Source: an uncultured Butyrivibrio sp.
Lineage (GTDB): Bacteria > Bacillota > Clostridia > Lachnospirales > Lachnospiraceae
Direction of reading: 5' to 3'
Assembly (NCBI GenBank): GCA_946546925.1
Contig: CAMNOS010000013.1
Location: forward strand, 1 to 34,191
DNA: 34,191 nucleotides
Shown here: in pieces, positions 14,792-22,262 of the stretch
Layout of the letters: each line of letters begins with the position of its first letter
How positions within the stretch are numbered: the first letter of the stretch is position 1
Notes under the pieces: model-generated
Databases searched by the model: none
What the model was told of the DNA's origin: nothing
The model's input: only the letters and a program-made list of their open reading frames with translations
Position numbers and translations under genes: made by a program

Positions 14792-16678
14792 TGGAGAATA
14801 TTTCCTGAGGAAATCGTTCATGGACAGGGGCTTGGAGTAGTAGTAGCCCTGCAGAAGATCGCAGCCGATGGAGCACATCATTTCCGCCATCTTTTTGTCC
14901 TCGATTCCCTCTGAGGTGATCCCGAAGTTCATGTGCTTGAAAGCCTGTATCATACTGGGCAGGATCTCGTCCGGGTCTTTGTAGTAGTCCCAGACGAGAC
15001 TCATATCCAGCTTTACATTGATGAAGGAGCACTTTTTCAGTCTTGTGAGATTGGAGTAGCCTATGCCGTAGTCGTCAAGTACAAAACTGAATCCCTTTTC
15101 CTGCATGGCGGTTATCTGTCTGTGCAGTAAGTTTTCATCTATCATGGATTCCTCAGTTATCTCTAAGTGGATCATGTGAGGATCGACATTGTATTTTCTG
15201 ATTATGGAGTCGAATCTTTCGGCGAGGTCGGACTTCATAAACTGTATTGGAGAGAGATTTACATTGATCCACTCAAGCCCAAGTGATCTTACGTCATGTT
15301 CCGATATGAAACGGCAGGTCTTTTCAAATACCTGCTCGCCGAGCTGGTTTATTCTTCCGTTGGCTTCAGCAATGTGTATAAAGGCACCTGGAGGGAGAAT
15401 ATTGTTGTTGTCATCCCTTATCCTGCAGAGTGCCTCAGCACCTTTGAGGGTCTCAGTCTGAGCATCAACCAGAGGCTGCAGGAACACCTCAACCTTGTCG
15501 TTGTCGACTGCAGTTTCCAGATGTCTCTTTATTGCAGTTTCATCTTCATTTATCCTGAGCTCATTGTCAGAGACAAAAATGAGTTCATCCGATCCCTTGT
15601 CTGCCTTGTCAAAGGCGCGGATGAGGAAGTTCAGCAGCGAATCTGCTGACTGCACCCTTGATCCCATGTCGAATTGAACAAGGCCTGCTTCCAGATAGAG
15701 CTCAAGTTCGTCTGCACGCCAGGGACGCTTGAATCTTTCTTTTATCTCCGCAGAAATTCTGGAATAATCAAGGCCCTTGTTCCCAAGCATTATGAATCTT
15801 CCCTTCCTGTAGTAGAAGGTAGTTATGTCCTTGTAGTTCTGAGTCAGATAATTGCTGATAAGTACGATACCTGCATCAATCTGTCTTCCGCCGTATATAT
15901 CCCTCATCTCGTGATAGTTCTTAACCACTACGCCAAGAATCTTGTGGCGCAGTCTGCCGTTGTTCTCATCAATATAGTCCCTGAATGCTGTAGCATTGAA
16001 TACTGAACCTCTTGCCTCAAGATAGAACTCGGGATTCTCCGTTGCCAGATATACTATCAGGATCGATATAAGGCAGAAGGTGTCCATGAGAAGCAGGGTG
16101 GGAAAGAGCTTTCTTAAAATTATCCCCACAAGAAGGATGGTATTACAGAAAAACAGACTGTAGTAGTGACGCTTTCTTCGGATGTTCCTGGAAAAGAGAA
16201 AGACTATCATGAAAGACAGGAATAGGTAATATCCAAAAAGCACATATAGGATATTGTAAAGAGGTCCGCTTACGTAGCCATCATCTGTGATTGAAAAGAT
16301 AAGTCCCGTCCATGGGGATGTTATCGCAAGAACCTCACTTATCAGAAGCGGGATATGAATGACATTGTATCTGCGGATATTTTTGGCGTTGACGATTCTG
16401 AACGAGCTTGCAATGAATGCAAAAAAGCAGGCGCCTCGTGCATAGAAAGCCACAAAGAAGCCTACGTTCAGAAGATAGGTAAGAAAAAGCGGAAAGTCCC
16501 GGTAATTATTGTCGGCATAACTTGAAAAAATATCAAGGGAAATAACCACCGACTCAACAATAAGAAGAAGCAGGAAAAAGTGGTTTTTCCTGATATCAAG
16601 TCTGGGCAGCGAAAAATAGAACATCAGAACTATTATTATTATTAAAAAGCTTGGAATAACAAAGCCAAAATTCCACAT
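14780..16678 (-). CDS. Membrane c-di-GMP phosphodiesterase, 7-TM, degenerate GGDEF and EAL domains
   Basis: The 632-residue product likely degrades cyclic di-GMP in response to a membrane-sensed cue. Residues 1-215 hold about seven hydrophobic helices, starting with FGFVIPSFLIIIIVLMFYF. Residues about 230-370 fit a GGDEF fold, but the active-site signature is replaced by RKGRFIML, so it should not make c-di-GMP and may be regulatory. Residues about 385-632 are EAL: GAEALCRI (Glu415), NLSPIQF, LEITEES, LDDYGIGYSNL, VKLDMSL, SEGIED and QGYYYSKPL keep the catalytic and metal-binding residues. The ATG at 16678 follows GGTGG by seven bases. The stop overlaps thrH by 12 bases. Signal and partners are unknown. 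Confidence 0.92.
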   Translation of the reverse strand: MWNFGFVIPSFLIIIIVLMFYFSLPRLDIRKNHFFLLLLIVESVVISLDIFSSYADNNYRDFPLFLTYLLNVGFFVAFYARGACFFAFIASSFRIVNAKNIRRYNVIHIPLLISEVLAITSPWTGLIFSITDDGYVSGPLYNILYVLFGYYLFLSFMIVFLFSRNIRRKRHYYSLFFCNTILLVGIILRKLFPTLLLMDTFCLISILIVYLATENPEFYLEARGSVFNATAFRDYIDENNGRLRHKILGVVVKNYHEMRDIYGGRQIDAGIVLISNYLTQNYKDITTFYYRKGRFIMLGNKGLDYSRISAEIKERFKRPWRADELELYLEAGLVQFDMGSRVQSADSLLNFLIRAFDKADKGSDELIFVSDNELRINEDETAIKRHLETAVDNDKVEVFLQPLVDAQTETLKGAEALCRIRDDNNNILPPGAFIHIAEANGRINQLGEQVFEKTCRFISEHDVRSLGLEWINVNLSPIQFMKSDLAERFDSIIRKYNVDPHMIHLEITEESMIDENLLHRQITAMQEKGFSFVLDDYGIGYSNLTRLKKCSFINVKLDMSLVWDYYKDPDEILPSMIQAFKHMNFGITSEGIEDKKMAEMMCSIGCDLLQGYYYSKPLSMNDFLRKYSPLHT

Positions 16679-16725
16679 ATAATTTCCACCATTTTTTTAT
16701 TTTTGGTGCTACCATATATAATTCA

Positions 16726-16754
16726 ATTGTCACATATAGTTTTTGCTTAATCAA
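16726..16754 (-). promoter_or_regulatory. Possible promoter of the membrane EAL gene
   Basis: On the minus strand TTGATT (16754-16749) and GACAAT (16731-16726) are 17 bases apart, in an AT-rich stretch about 50 bases upstream of the start. Other AT-rich -10 candidates lie closer to the gene, so the choice is uncertain. The rest of the 258-base gap up to 16862 holds no recognisable element beyond weak inverted repeats. Confidence 0.35.
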
Positions 16755-16861
16755 TTAAATAAGTATAAAGTTATCTGAATTTTGTATATTTATAAATCTG
16801 CATCAGGCACAGCCGCTCTTTGGAAAACGCACTTCTTTATTTATTGTCTGCCTGTCAGCCA

Positions 16862-16890
16862 TTGCAATTTGCTTTCCGATAAAATATAAT
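16862..16890 (+). promoter_or_regulatory. Predicted sigma-A promoter of the YkpA-type ABC-F gene
   Basis: TTGCAA (16862-16867) and a perfect TATAAT (16885-16890) are separated by exactly 17 bases. Transcription should begin near 16897, giving a leader of about 40 bases. No attenuator hairpin or leader peptide of the kind found upstream of antibiotic-induced ABC-F genes is visible in it. Confidence 0.75.
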
Positions 16891-16936
16891 ACCTACTGTT
16901 GCAAGAGTAGTTTTTTATTATGATAGAGGTTTTTAA

Positions 16937-18577
16937 ATGATAAGTGCGAATAATGTAACGCTCAGAGTTGGGAAAAAGGCTCTGTTTGAGGATGTCAATA
17001 TCAAGTTTACCCCGGGCAACTGCTACGGGATCATTGGTGCCAACGGCGCAGGTAAGTCAACTTTTCTTAAGATCCTTTCAGGTAAGATCGAGACCACTAA
17101 CGGCGATGTTGTGATCTCTGACGGAGAGAGGCTTTCCTTCCTTGAGCAGGATCACTTCAAATATGATGAAGAGGTTGTCCTTGATGTGGTAATGGGAGGC
17201 AATGCCCGCCTGATCGAGGTGATGAAGGAAAAAGACGCCATATACGCCAAGGAGGACTTTTCTGACGAGGACGGAATAAGAGCCAGTGAACTTGAGGCAG
17301 AGTTTGCGGAGATGAACGGCTGGGAGGCCGAGTCGGATGCAGAGAGCCTTCTCAACGGCCTTGGAATTGATACGGAGCTTCACAGAAAGTATATGAAGGA
17401 GCTGGACGGCAATCAGAAGGTCAAGGTCCTTCTTGCCAGAGCTCTTTTCGGCAATCCCGATATACTGCTGCTCGATGAGCCCACCAACCACCTTGACCTC
17501 GATGCCATAGCATGGCTTGAGGAGTTCCTCATAAACTTTGAGAACACTGTTATCGTGGTTTCACATGACAGATATTTCCTTAATAAGGTATGTACATATA
17601 TCGCTGATATAGACTATGGCAAGATTCAGCTCTATGCAGGCAACTATGACTTCTGGTATGAGTCAAGCCAGCTCATGATACGCCAGATGAAGGAAGCCAA
17701 CAAGAAGAAGGAAGAGCAGATCAAAGAGCTCAAGGAGTTCATTGCAAGGTTCTCAGCCAACGCAAGTAAGAGTAAACAGGCCACATCAAGAAAGAGAGCT
17801 CTCGAGAAGATCGAGCTTGATACCATCAAGCCTTCAAGCAGGAAATACCCTTACATTGATTTCAGACCAAACCGTGAGATCGGCAACGAGGTTCTCACAG
17901 TATCCGGAATCTCCAAGACAATAAACGGAGAGAAGATCCTTGATAATATTTCCTTTGTGATCCAGCATGATGACAAGGTTGCTTTTGTCGGAGGCAACGA
18001 ACTTGCAAAGACAACTCTTTTCCAGATCCTTATGGGAGAGATGGAGCCGGATGAGGGAACCTACAAGTGGGGTGTCACAACTTCCCAGGCATATTTCCCC
18101 AAGGACAGTACTAAGGAATTTGACAACGACTACAATATTACCGAGTGGCTCACAGGCTACTCTGAGATAAAGGATGCCACCTATGTGAGAGGCTTCCTTG
18201 GAAGAATGCTCTTTGCCGGCGAGGACGGAATCAAGAAGGTCAAGGTCCTCTCGGGAGGAGAGAAGGTTCGCTGCCTGCTCTCCAAGATGATGATCTCGGG
18301 TGCGAACTGCCTCATCTTTGATGAGCCAACCAACCACCTTGACATGGAATCAATTTCTGCCCTCAACGACGGAATGATCAAGTTCCCTGGGGTTGAGCTC
18401 TTCGCCTGCAGAGACCACCAGGTGGTACAGACCACAGCAAACAGAATAATGGAGATACTCCCTGACGGAACTCTCATAGACAAGAGATCCACCTATGACG
18501 AGTACCTTGAGAGCGATGAGATGGCAAGAAAGCGTACCGTTTACAACGCAGCTGCCGATGAGGAAGAGGACGACTGA
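16937..18577 (+). CDS. ykpA: ABC-F family ATPase, YkpA/YbiT type
   Basis: The product (546 residues) has two ABC nucleotide-binding domains and no membrane segments, as expected for ABC-F proteins that act on ribosomes. Domain 1 has GANGAGKSTF, the variant signature LDGNQKVKVLLARALF, LLLDEPTNHLD and VVSHDRYF. Lys-rich linker helices lie around residues 245-300. Domain 2 has VGGNELAKTTLF, LSGGEKVRCLLSKMM and IFDEPTNHLD. The altered second Walker A and the PKDSTKEF stretch are characteristic of Bacillota YkpA. In addition, the second H-loop reads CRDHQ instead of the usual SHDHQ. The ribosome site is GAGG about seven bases before the ATG. purC follows at 49 bases. Resistance is not expected of this subgroup; a translation-factor role is likely. 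Confidence 0.9.
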   Translation: MISANNVTLRVGKKALFEDVNIKFTPGNCYGIIGANGAGKSTFLKILSGKIETTNGDVVISDGERLSFLEQDHFKYDEEVVLDVVMGGNARLIEVMKEKDAIYAKEDFSDEDGIRASELEAEFAEMNGWEAESDAESLLNGLGIDTELHRKYMKELDGNQKVKVLLARALFGNPDILLLDEPTNHLDLDAIAWLEEFLINFENTVIVVSHDRYFLNKVCTYIADIDYGKIQLYAGNYDFWYESSQLMIRQMKEANKKKEEQIKELKEFIARFSANASKSKQATSRKRALEKIELDTIKPSSRKYPYIDFRPNREIGNEVLTVSGISKTINGEKILDNISFVIQHDDKVAFVGGNELAKTTLFQILMGEMEPDEGTYKWGVTTSQAYFPKDSTKEFDNDYNITEWLTGYSEIKDATYVRGFLGRMLFAGEDGIKKVKVLSGGEKVRCLLSKMMISGANCLIFDEPTNHLDMESISALNDGMIKFPGVELFACRDHQVVQTTANRIMEILPDGTLIDKRSTYDEYLESDEMARKRTVYNAAADEEEDD

Positions 18578-18626
18578 TTCGTCTTTTACCATATAAATTA
18601 CTTTTTGGGTTTAAGGAGGAGTGATC

Positions 18627-19502
18627 ATGACAGAGTACAGACCGGTTAAAGAAGGAAAGGTAAGAGAGATCTATGATGTGGGTGAGAACCTTATAATGGT
18701 TGCAACCGACAGGATCTCAGCCTTCGATGTAATTCTCAAGAACAAGGTTACCAAAAAGGGTGCTGTTCTTACACAGATGTCAAAGTTTTGGTTTGATCTT
18801 ACCAAGGATGTGGTTAAAAACCACATGATCAGTACAGATACGGCTGATATGCCCGAGTTTTTCAGAAAACCGGAGTTTACAGGAAACAGCATGCTCTGCA
18901 GAAAGCTCACCATGCTTCCCATTGAGTGCATTGTCCGCGGTTATATCACAGGTTCCGGATGGAAGAGCTACAAAGAGAACGGAACTGTCTGCGGCATAAA
19001 GCTTCCTGAAGGCTTAAGAGAGTGCGACAAGATACCTGAACCTATCTATACTCCCAGTACCAAGGCAGAAATCGGTGATCACGATGAGAATATCGATTTT
19101 GAGCGCAGCATCGAGGTGCTTGAGAGAGACTTCCCGGGACACGGCAAAGAGTATGCAACCAGGATCAGAGACTATACAATAGCGCTGTACAAGAAGTGCG
19201 CTGATTATGCCCTCACTAAGGGAATCATAATTGCTGACACCAAGTTTGAGTTTGGTCTTGATGAGAATGGGGAAGTGGTTCTCGGAGATGAGATGCTCAC
19301 TCCGGACAGCTCACGCTTCTGGCCTGTTGAGGGGTATGAGGCCGGCCACGACCAGCCCTCTTTTGACAAGCAGTTCGTAAGAAATTACCTGAAGGCCAAT
19401 CCTGACTGCGACTACAATCTGCCCCAGGATGTGATAGACAAGACGATCGACAAGTATTTAGAGGCCTACAAACTCCTTACAGGGAGCGATCTTAATATCT
19501 GA
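18627..19502 (+). CDS. purC: SAICAR synthase (phosphoribosylaminoimidazole-succinocarboxamide synthase)
   Basis: The product (291 residues) joins CAIR with aspartate using ATP in purine synthesis. It begins with EGKVREIYDV and has ATDRISAFDV, ECIVRGYITGSGWKSY, the second signature IADTKFEFG, and DEMLTPDSSRFWP, all hallmark motifs. The length is that of the longer form of the enzyme rather than the roughly 240-residue B. subtilis type. The ATG at 18627 follows AAGGAGG by about seven bases; a GTG at 18621 overlaps that site and is less likely. No purine riboswitch is visible in the 49 bases upstream, so it may be cotranscribed with the ABC-F gene. A strong hairpin terminator begins 11 bases after its stop. 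Confidence 0.96.
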   Translation: MTEYRPVKEGKVREIYDVGENLIMVATDRISAFDVILKNKVTKKGAVLTQMSKFWFDLTKDVVKNHMISTDTADMPEFFRKPEFTGNSMLCRKLTMLPIECIVRGYITGSGWKSYKENGTVCGIKLPEGLRECDKIPEPIYTPSTKAEIGDHDENIDFERSIEVLERDFPGHGKEYATRIRDYTIALYKKCADYALTKGIIIADTKFEFGLDENGEVVLGDEMLTPDSSRFWPVEGYEAGHDQPSFDKQFVRNYLKANPDCDYNLPQDVIDKTIDKYLEAYKLLTGSDLNI

Positions 19503-19512
19503 TTAGTAAGAG

Positions 19513-19550
19513 AGAAGCTGATGCATTTGACTTATGCATCAGCTTCTTTT
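19513..19550 (+). terminator. Strong terminator of purC, overlapping the end of the convergent gene
   Basis: AGAAGCTGATGCAT (19513-19526) pairs perfectly over 14 bp with ATGCATCAGCTTCT (19534-19547) across a seven-base loop, followed by TTT. The 3' arm also encodes the last residues (KEADA) of the convergent EAL-GGDEF gene. On the minus strand the sequence after the stem is not U-rich, so it is best as a plus-strand terminator. Confidence 0.85.
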
Positions 19551-22096
19551 AACTGTCTCTTATTGATATACATCTCCGCATCGGCTCTTTTGAACACCGG
19601 GGAGACATTTCTGTCGTTCTGATAGCGGCTTACACCTGCCGCAATGACTACATCGCCCTTCTTCTGGTTCTTGCGGTTGTGCTTTTTGAAACGGGTCATG
19701 ATGGATTCAATGTTGAGGTAATCATAGCCTGTGACAATTGCCACAAATTCGTCGCCGCCTATTCTGAATACCGGGCTGTGCTTGAAGAAGCGGCAGATGG
19801 TATCGCATCCTCTGATTATGTAACGATCCCCGGCCTGGTGTCCCTTTGTGTCATTTATCTGTTTTAAGTTATTGATGTCAAAGACTGCGACTGCAAAGGG
19901 CGGGTACTGGGCTGACGCAAGAAGGCTGTTCATTTTTTTTACGGTGTCCGCATAGGCGTGCTTGTTCTTTACCCCTGTAAGTTCATCGAGATTGGCCTTG
20001 CTCTCGGCGGCAAAGAGCTTTTCCTGGTATTCCATTTCCCGCTGGATCTTCTCATCAATGTTGAGTATTCCGACGATCAGCTTCTTTTCCCCATCCTCTG
20101 TCACGATGGTTGCCCTCATTGATACATATATGGGTTTTCCGTCGATGAGGAGACGGTGCTTGTTCTCATAGATGCCCTTTGAACTGATCTCCTCAAGCAC
20201 GTGTTCCCTTGTAAATGAGGAAAGAAAACCATCTACATCTTCCTTGCAGATGCCATAAGGAATTCTCTTTGTCACATCTTCAAAAAAATCATCCCCCTCA
20301 TCATTTATTGCCATAGCAGATTCTTTTCCGAGAGGACTTGTCTTGGTATAGCTGAAGTCTTCAAGCGAAACAGTAAACAGATAGATATAGTCCCCTGTGA
20401 GTGCGCTGATACGCTGATAGATGATCTTTTCTTCCCGGGCGCGCTCTAAGGCTTCCCTTTCCTTCATATGGGCATCGATGCTGCTTATCCCCACTATGAT
20501 ATGGTTGCCGTTTCCCCTGACCCTTACAGCCTTGGCGTTGACATAGACGGGAATCCCATCCATGATGATCCTGGTTACATGGGAGAAAGATCCCTGCTCG
20601 TCAAGAGCTCTTTCTATATTGGCTTTGGTGAAGTTCTGTCTCAGCTGAGGTTTATCCGCTTCGACAAAAGTAAGATCAAGACTTGCTTTATCGATATCGA
20701 AGAAGTGTTCGCCGTGCTTTTCAATGGAGATGTCACGGTTTTCGCCGTTGGAGGCATATTCCGTATATCTGTCGGTGTCCATATCCACATAAAAGAGCTT
20801 GATATAGTCGGAAGAGAGGACTCTTGCCACATAGTTGTAGCTCAGAGCCTCTGCACTTACGGAGTCGGAAATTGACAGCACCACAATTACCACGGCCTTG
20901 GCTCCGGTTAGCGGATTTACTGCAATTCTCTGGATGAGCAGCTGAATCTGTCTTCCGTCTTCGAGCCTGTCGTCAATGATGATCCTCTTGCCGTCTTCAG
21001 CGCACTGCCTGACAGCTTTAAATGCATAGAAACCAACTCCAGGTTTGATACTGTCGTAAGTAATGCTTCTTTTGGCTGTGGTATATGAAAATGCGTTTTT
21101 TATGAATTCCCTGTAGGTTTTGTTGCATCTGATAAATGTGGCGGCATTATCATCCAGAGAGTAGATTGCCATAGGCAGGGTATCAAAATACTTATCGAGG
21201 GATGTATCGCTCCCTTTGGAAAAAGAGAGATCGTAGAGATTAACTTTACCGAGCTGTTCGTAGTACTCAAACTCCTCCGGGTTCTCAAATCCAATTTGTA
21301 TTCCCTTTTTGTTCCTCTCAATAATGGTAGCGAGAGAAACAGGGTGGATGAAGTGAAAGCCCTGAAGCTTGGTACAGCCTATTTCCATGAGGAAATCTGC
21401 CTGTTCTTTGGTCTCGACACCTTCAGCTACCGTGTCAATCCCAAGCGCGAGAGCAGTTTTTATCAGCTGGGTCAGTATGATCTGAACGGCGTCGTTATTG
21501 CCGATCTGAGCCACAAGTGACTGATCTATCTTTAAGAGATTGAAATGTATCTTTGTAAGCATTAGAAGAGAGGAGTAGCCGCTTCCGTAGTCGTCCATCC
21601 ATACACTTATACCTTCATTCTGAAAGCGCTCAACCTGTTCTTTCATAAAATCAGGGGCGGAAGATATGGCTTTCTCCGAAAGCTCAACTGACAGCTTCTC
21701 CCTGGGAAGGCCTGAAGCGTCGATTATCCTTACTATTTCTTTTACCATGTCACAGCTGTCGAAATCGGATCTTGAGAGATTGACAGACTCGGGAACGATA
21801 TAAAGACCATGCTCGTCCTGGCCCTTCATCTTACGAAGGACTCTTTCCACCATGTACAGATCGAGCTTGTATGAAAGATGTGCTTTATCAAGAATCGGAA
21901 CAAAATCGGTTGCAAGAAACATCCCCAATTCAGGATCTTCCCACCTTGCGAAGGCTTCCTCCTCAGAGACCTTGCCGCTGGCCGCACGAAGAAGAGGCTG
22001 GTGATAAGCCTTGATCCACTCTTCAGAAATGGCTCTGTCGAGGTTCTCTATGAAGTACCGCTCATCCGCAGAAAAGGAAAGTGAAAATGCGTCCAA
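19532..22096 (-). CDS. Cytosolic EAL-PAS-PAS-PAS-GGDEF c-di-GMP protein
   Basis: The product (854 residues from the TTG start) has no membrane segment. Residues about 5-255 are an EAL domain: the signature is EEAFARW (EAF for EAL, Glu47), with VNLSRSDF, SVELSEKAI, MDDYGSGYSSLL, LKIDQSL, AEGVET and QGFHF, so most catalytic residues remain. Next come three PAS-like modules (about 280-400, 410-535, 545-665). The last two are similar to each other, each with a conserved DG(I/K)P(V/I)YV core and an I(V/I)VGI strand. The GGDEF domain (about 685-854) has DELTGVKNKHAY, FDINNLKQIN and RIGGDEF (780-784), so it should be an active diguanylate cyclase. No RxxD inhibitory site is seen upstream of it. The EAL-first order is the reverse of the usual one. 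The net direction of activity cannot be told from sequence. Confidence 0.9.
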   Translation of the reverse strand: MDAFSLSFSADERYFIENLDRAISEEWIKAYHQPLLRAASGKVSEEEAFARWEDPELGMFLATDFVPILDKAHLSYKLDLYMVERVLRKMKGQDEHGLYIVPESVNLSRSDFDSCDMVKEIVRIIDASGLPREKLSVELSEKAISSAPDFMKEQVERFQNEGISVWMDDYGSGYSSLLMLTKIHFNLLKIDQSLVAQIGNNDAVQIILTQLIKTALALGIDTVAEGVETKEQADFLMEIGCTKLQGFHFIHPVSLATIIERNKKGIQIGFENPEEFEYYEQLGKVNLYDLSFSKGSDTSLDKYFDTLPMAIYSLDDNAATFIRCNKTYREFIKNAFSYTTAKRSITYDSIKPGVGFYAFKAVRQCAEDGKRIIIDDRLEDGRQIQLLIQRIAVNPLTGAKAVVIVVLSISDSVSAEALSYNYVARVLSSDYIKLFYVDMDTDRYTEYASNGENRDISIEKHGEHFFDIDKASLDLTFVEADKPQLRQNFTKANIERALDEQGSFSHVTRIIMDGIPVYVNAKAVRVRGNGNHIIVGISSIDAHMKEREALERAREEKIIYQRISALTGDYIYLFTVSLEDFSYTKTSPLGKESAMAINDEGDDFFEDVTKRIPYGICKEDVDGFLSSFTREHVLEEISSKGIYENKHRLLIDGKPIYVSMRATIVTEDGEKKLIVGILNIDEKIQREMEYQEKLFAAESKANLDELTGVKNKHAYADTVKKMNSLLASAQYPPFAVAVFDINNLKQINDTKGHQAGDRYIIRGCDTICRFFKHSPVFRIGGDEFVAIVTGYDYLNIESIMTRFKKHNRKNQKKGDVVIAAGVSRYQNDRNVSPVFKRADAEMYINKRQLKEADA

Positions 22097-22101
22097 TGAT
22101 G

Positions 22102-22106
22102 CCTCC
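22102..22106 (-). promoter_or_regulatory. Ribosome binding site favouring the TTG start at 22096
   Basis: On the minus strand GGAGG lies five bases before TTG at 22096. The longer frame also begins with TTG, at 22135, but has no Shine-Dalgarno match and almost coincides with the predicted transcript start. No in-frame ATG exists near either. The upstream choice would add 13 residues. Confidence 0.65.
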
Positions 22107-22164
22107 GATGATAAGCTCAGTGAATATCTGTTCAAAAATGCATATTTATTTACCCACTATTCTA

Positions 22165-22173
22165 ATTTTAGCA
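22165..22173 (-). promoter_or_regulatory. Possible extended -10 promoter of the EAL-PAS-GGDEF gene
   Basis: On the minus strand TGC is followed directly by TAAAAT, an extended -10 element; the matching -35 is poor. It overlaps the -35 region of the divergent MFS promoter, so the two genes may be inversely controlled. Confidence 0.45.
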
Positions 22174-22197
22174 CATTAACTATCGATTGGTTATAAT
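22168..22197 (+). promoter_or_regulatory. Predicted sigma-A promoter of the MFS transporter gene
   Basis: TTAGCA (22168-22173) and a perfect TATAAT (22192-22197) are 18 bases apart. The leader would be about 60 bases. The -35 box shares bases with the extended -10 of the divergent gene. Confidence 0.6.
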
Positions 22198-22262
22198 ATT
22201 TCTATAAATACATTCATGTGATAAGTTAGTATATAGATGTATGAAAAGGGGGATTTGGGGAG

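Noticed and set aside
16679-16936. Leader peptide or structured attenuator in the largest intergenic gap
   Set aside because: Only a weak CAGGCA/TGCCTG pair 40 bases apart and no short frame with a ribosome site were found; the sequence is explained by divergent promoters.
18578-18626. Possible purine riboswitch before purC
   Set aside because: The gap is only 49 bases and lacks the paired loops and conserved core of a purine riboswitch.
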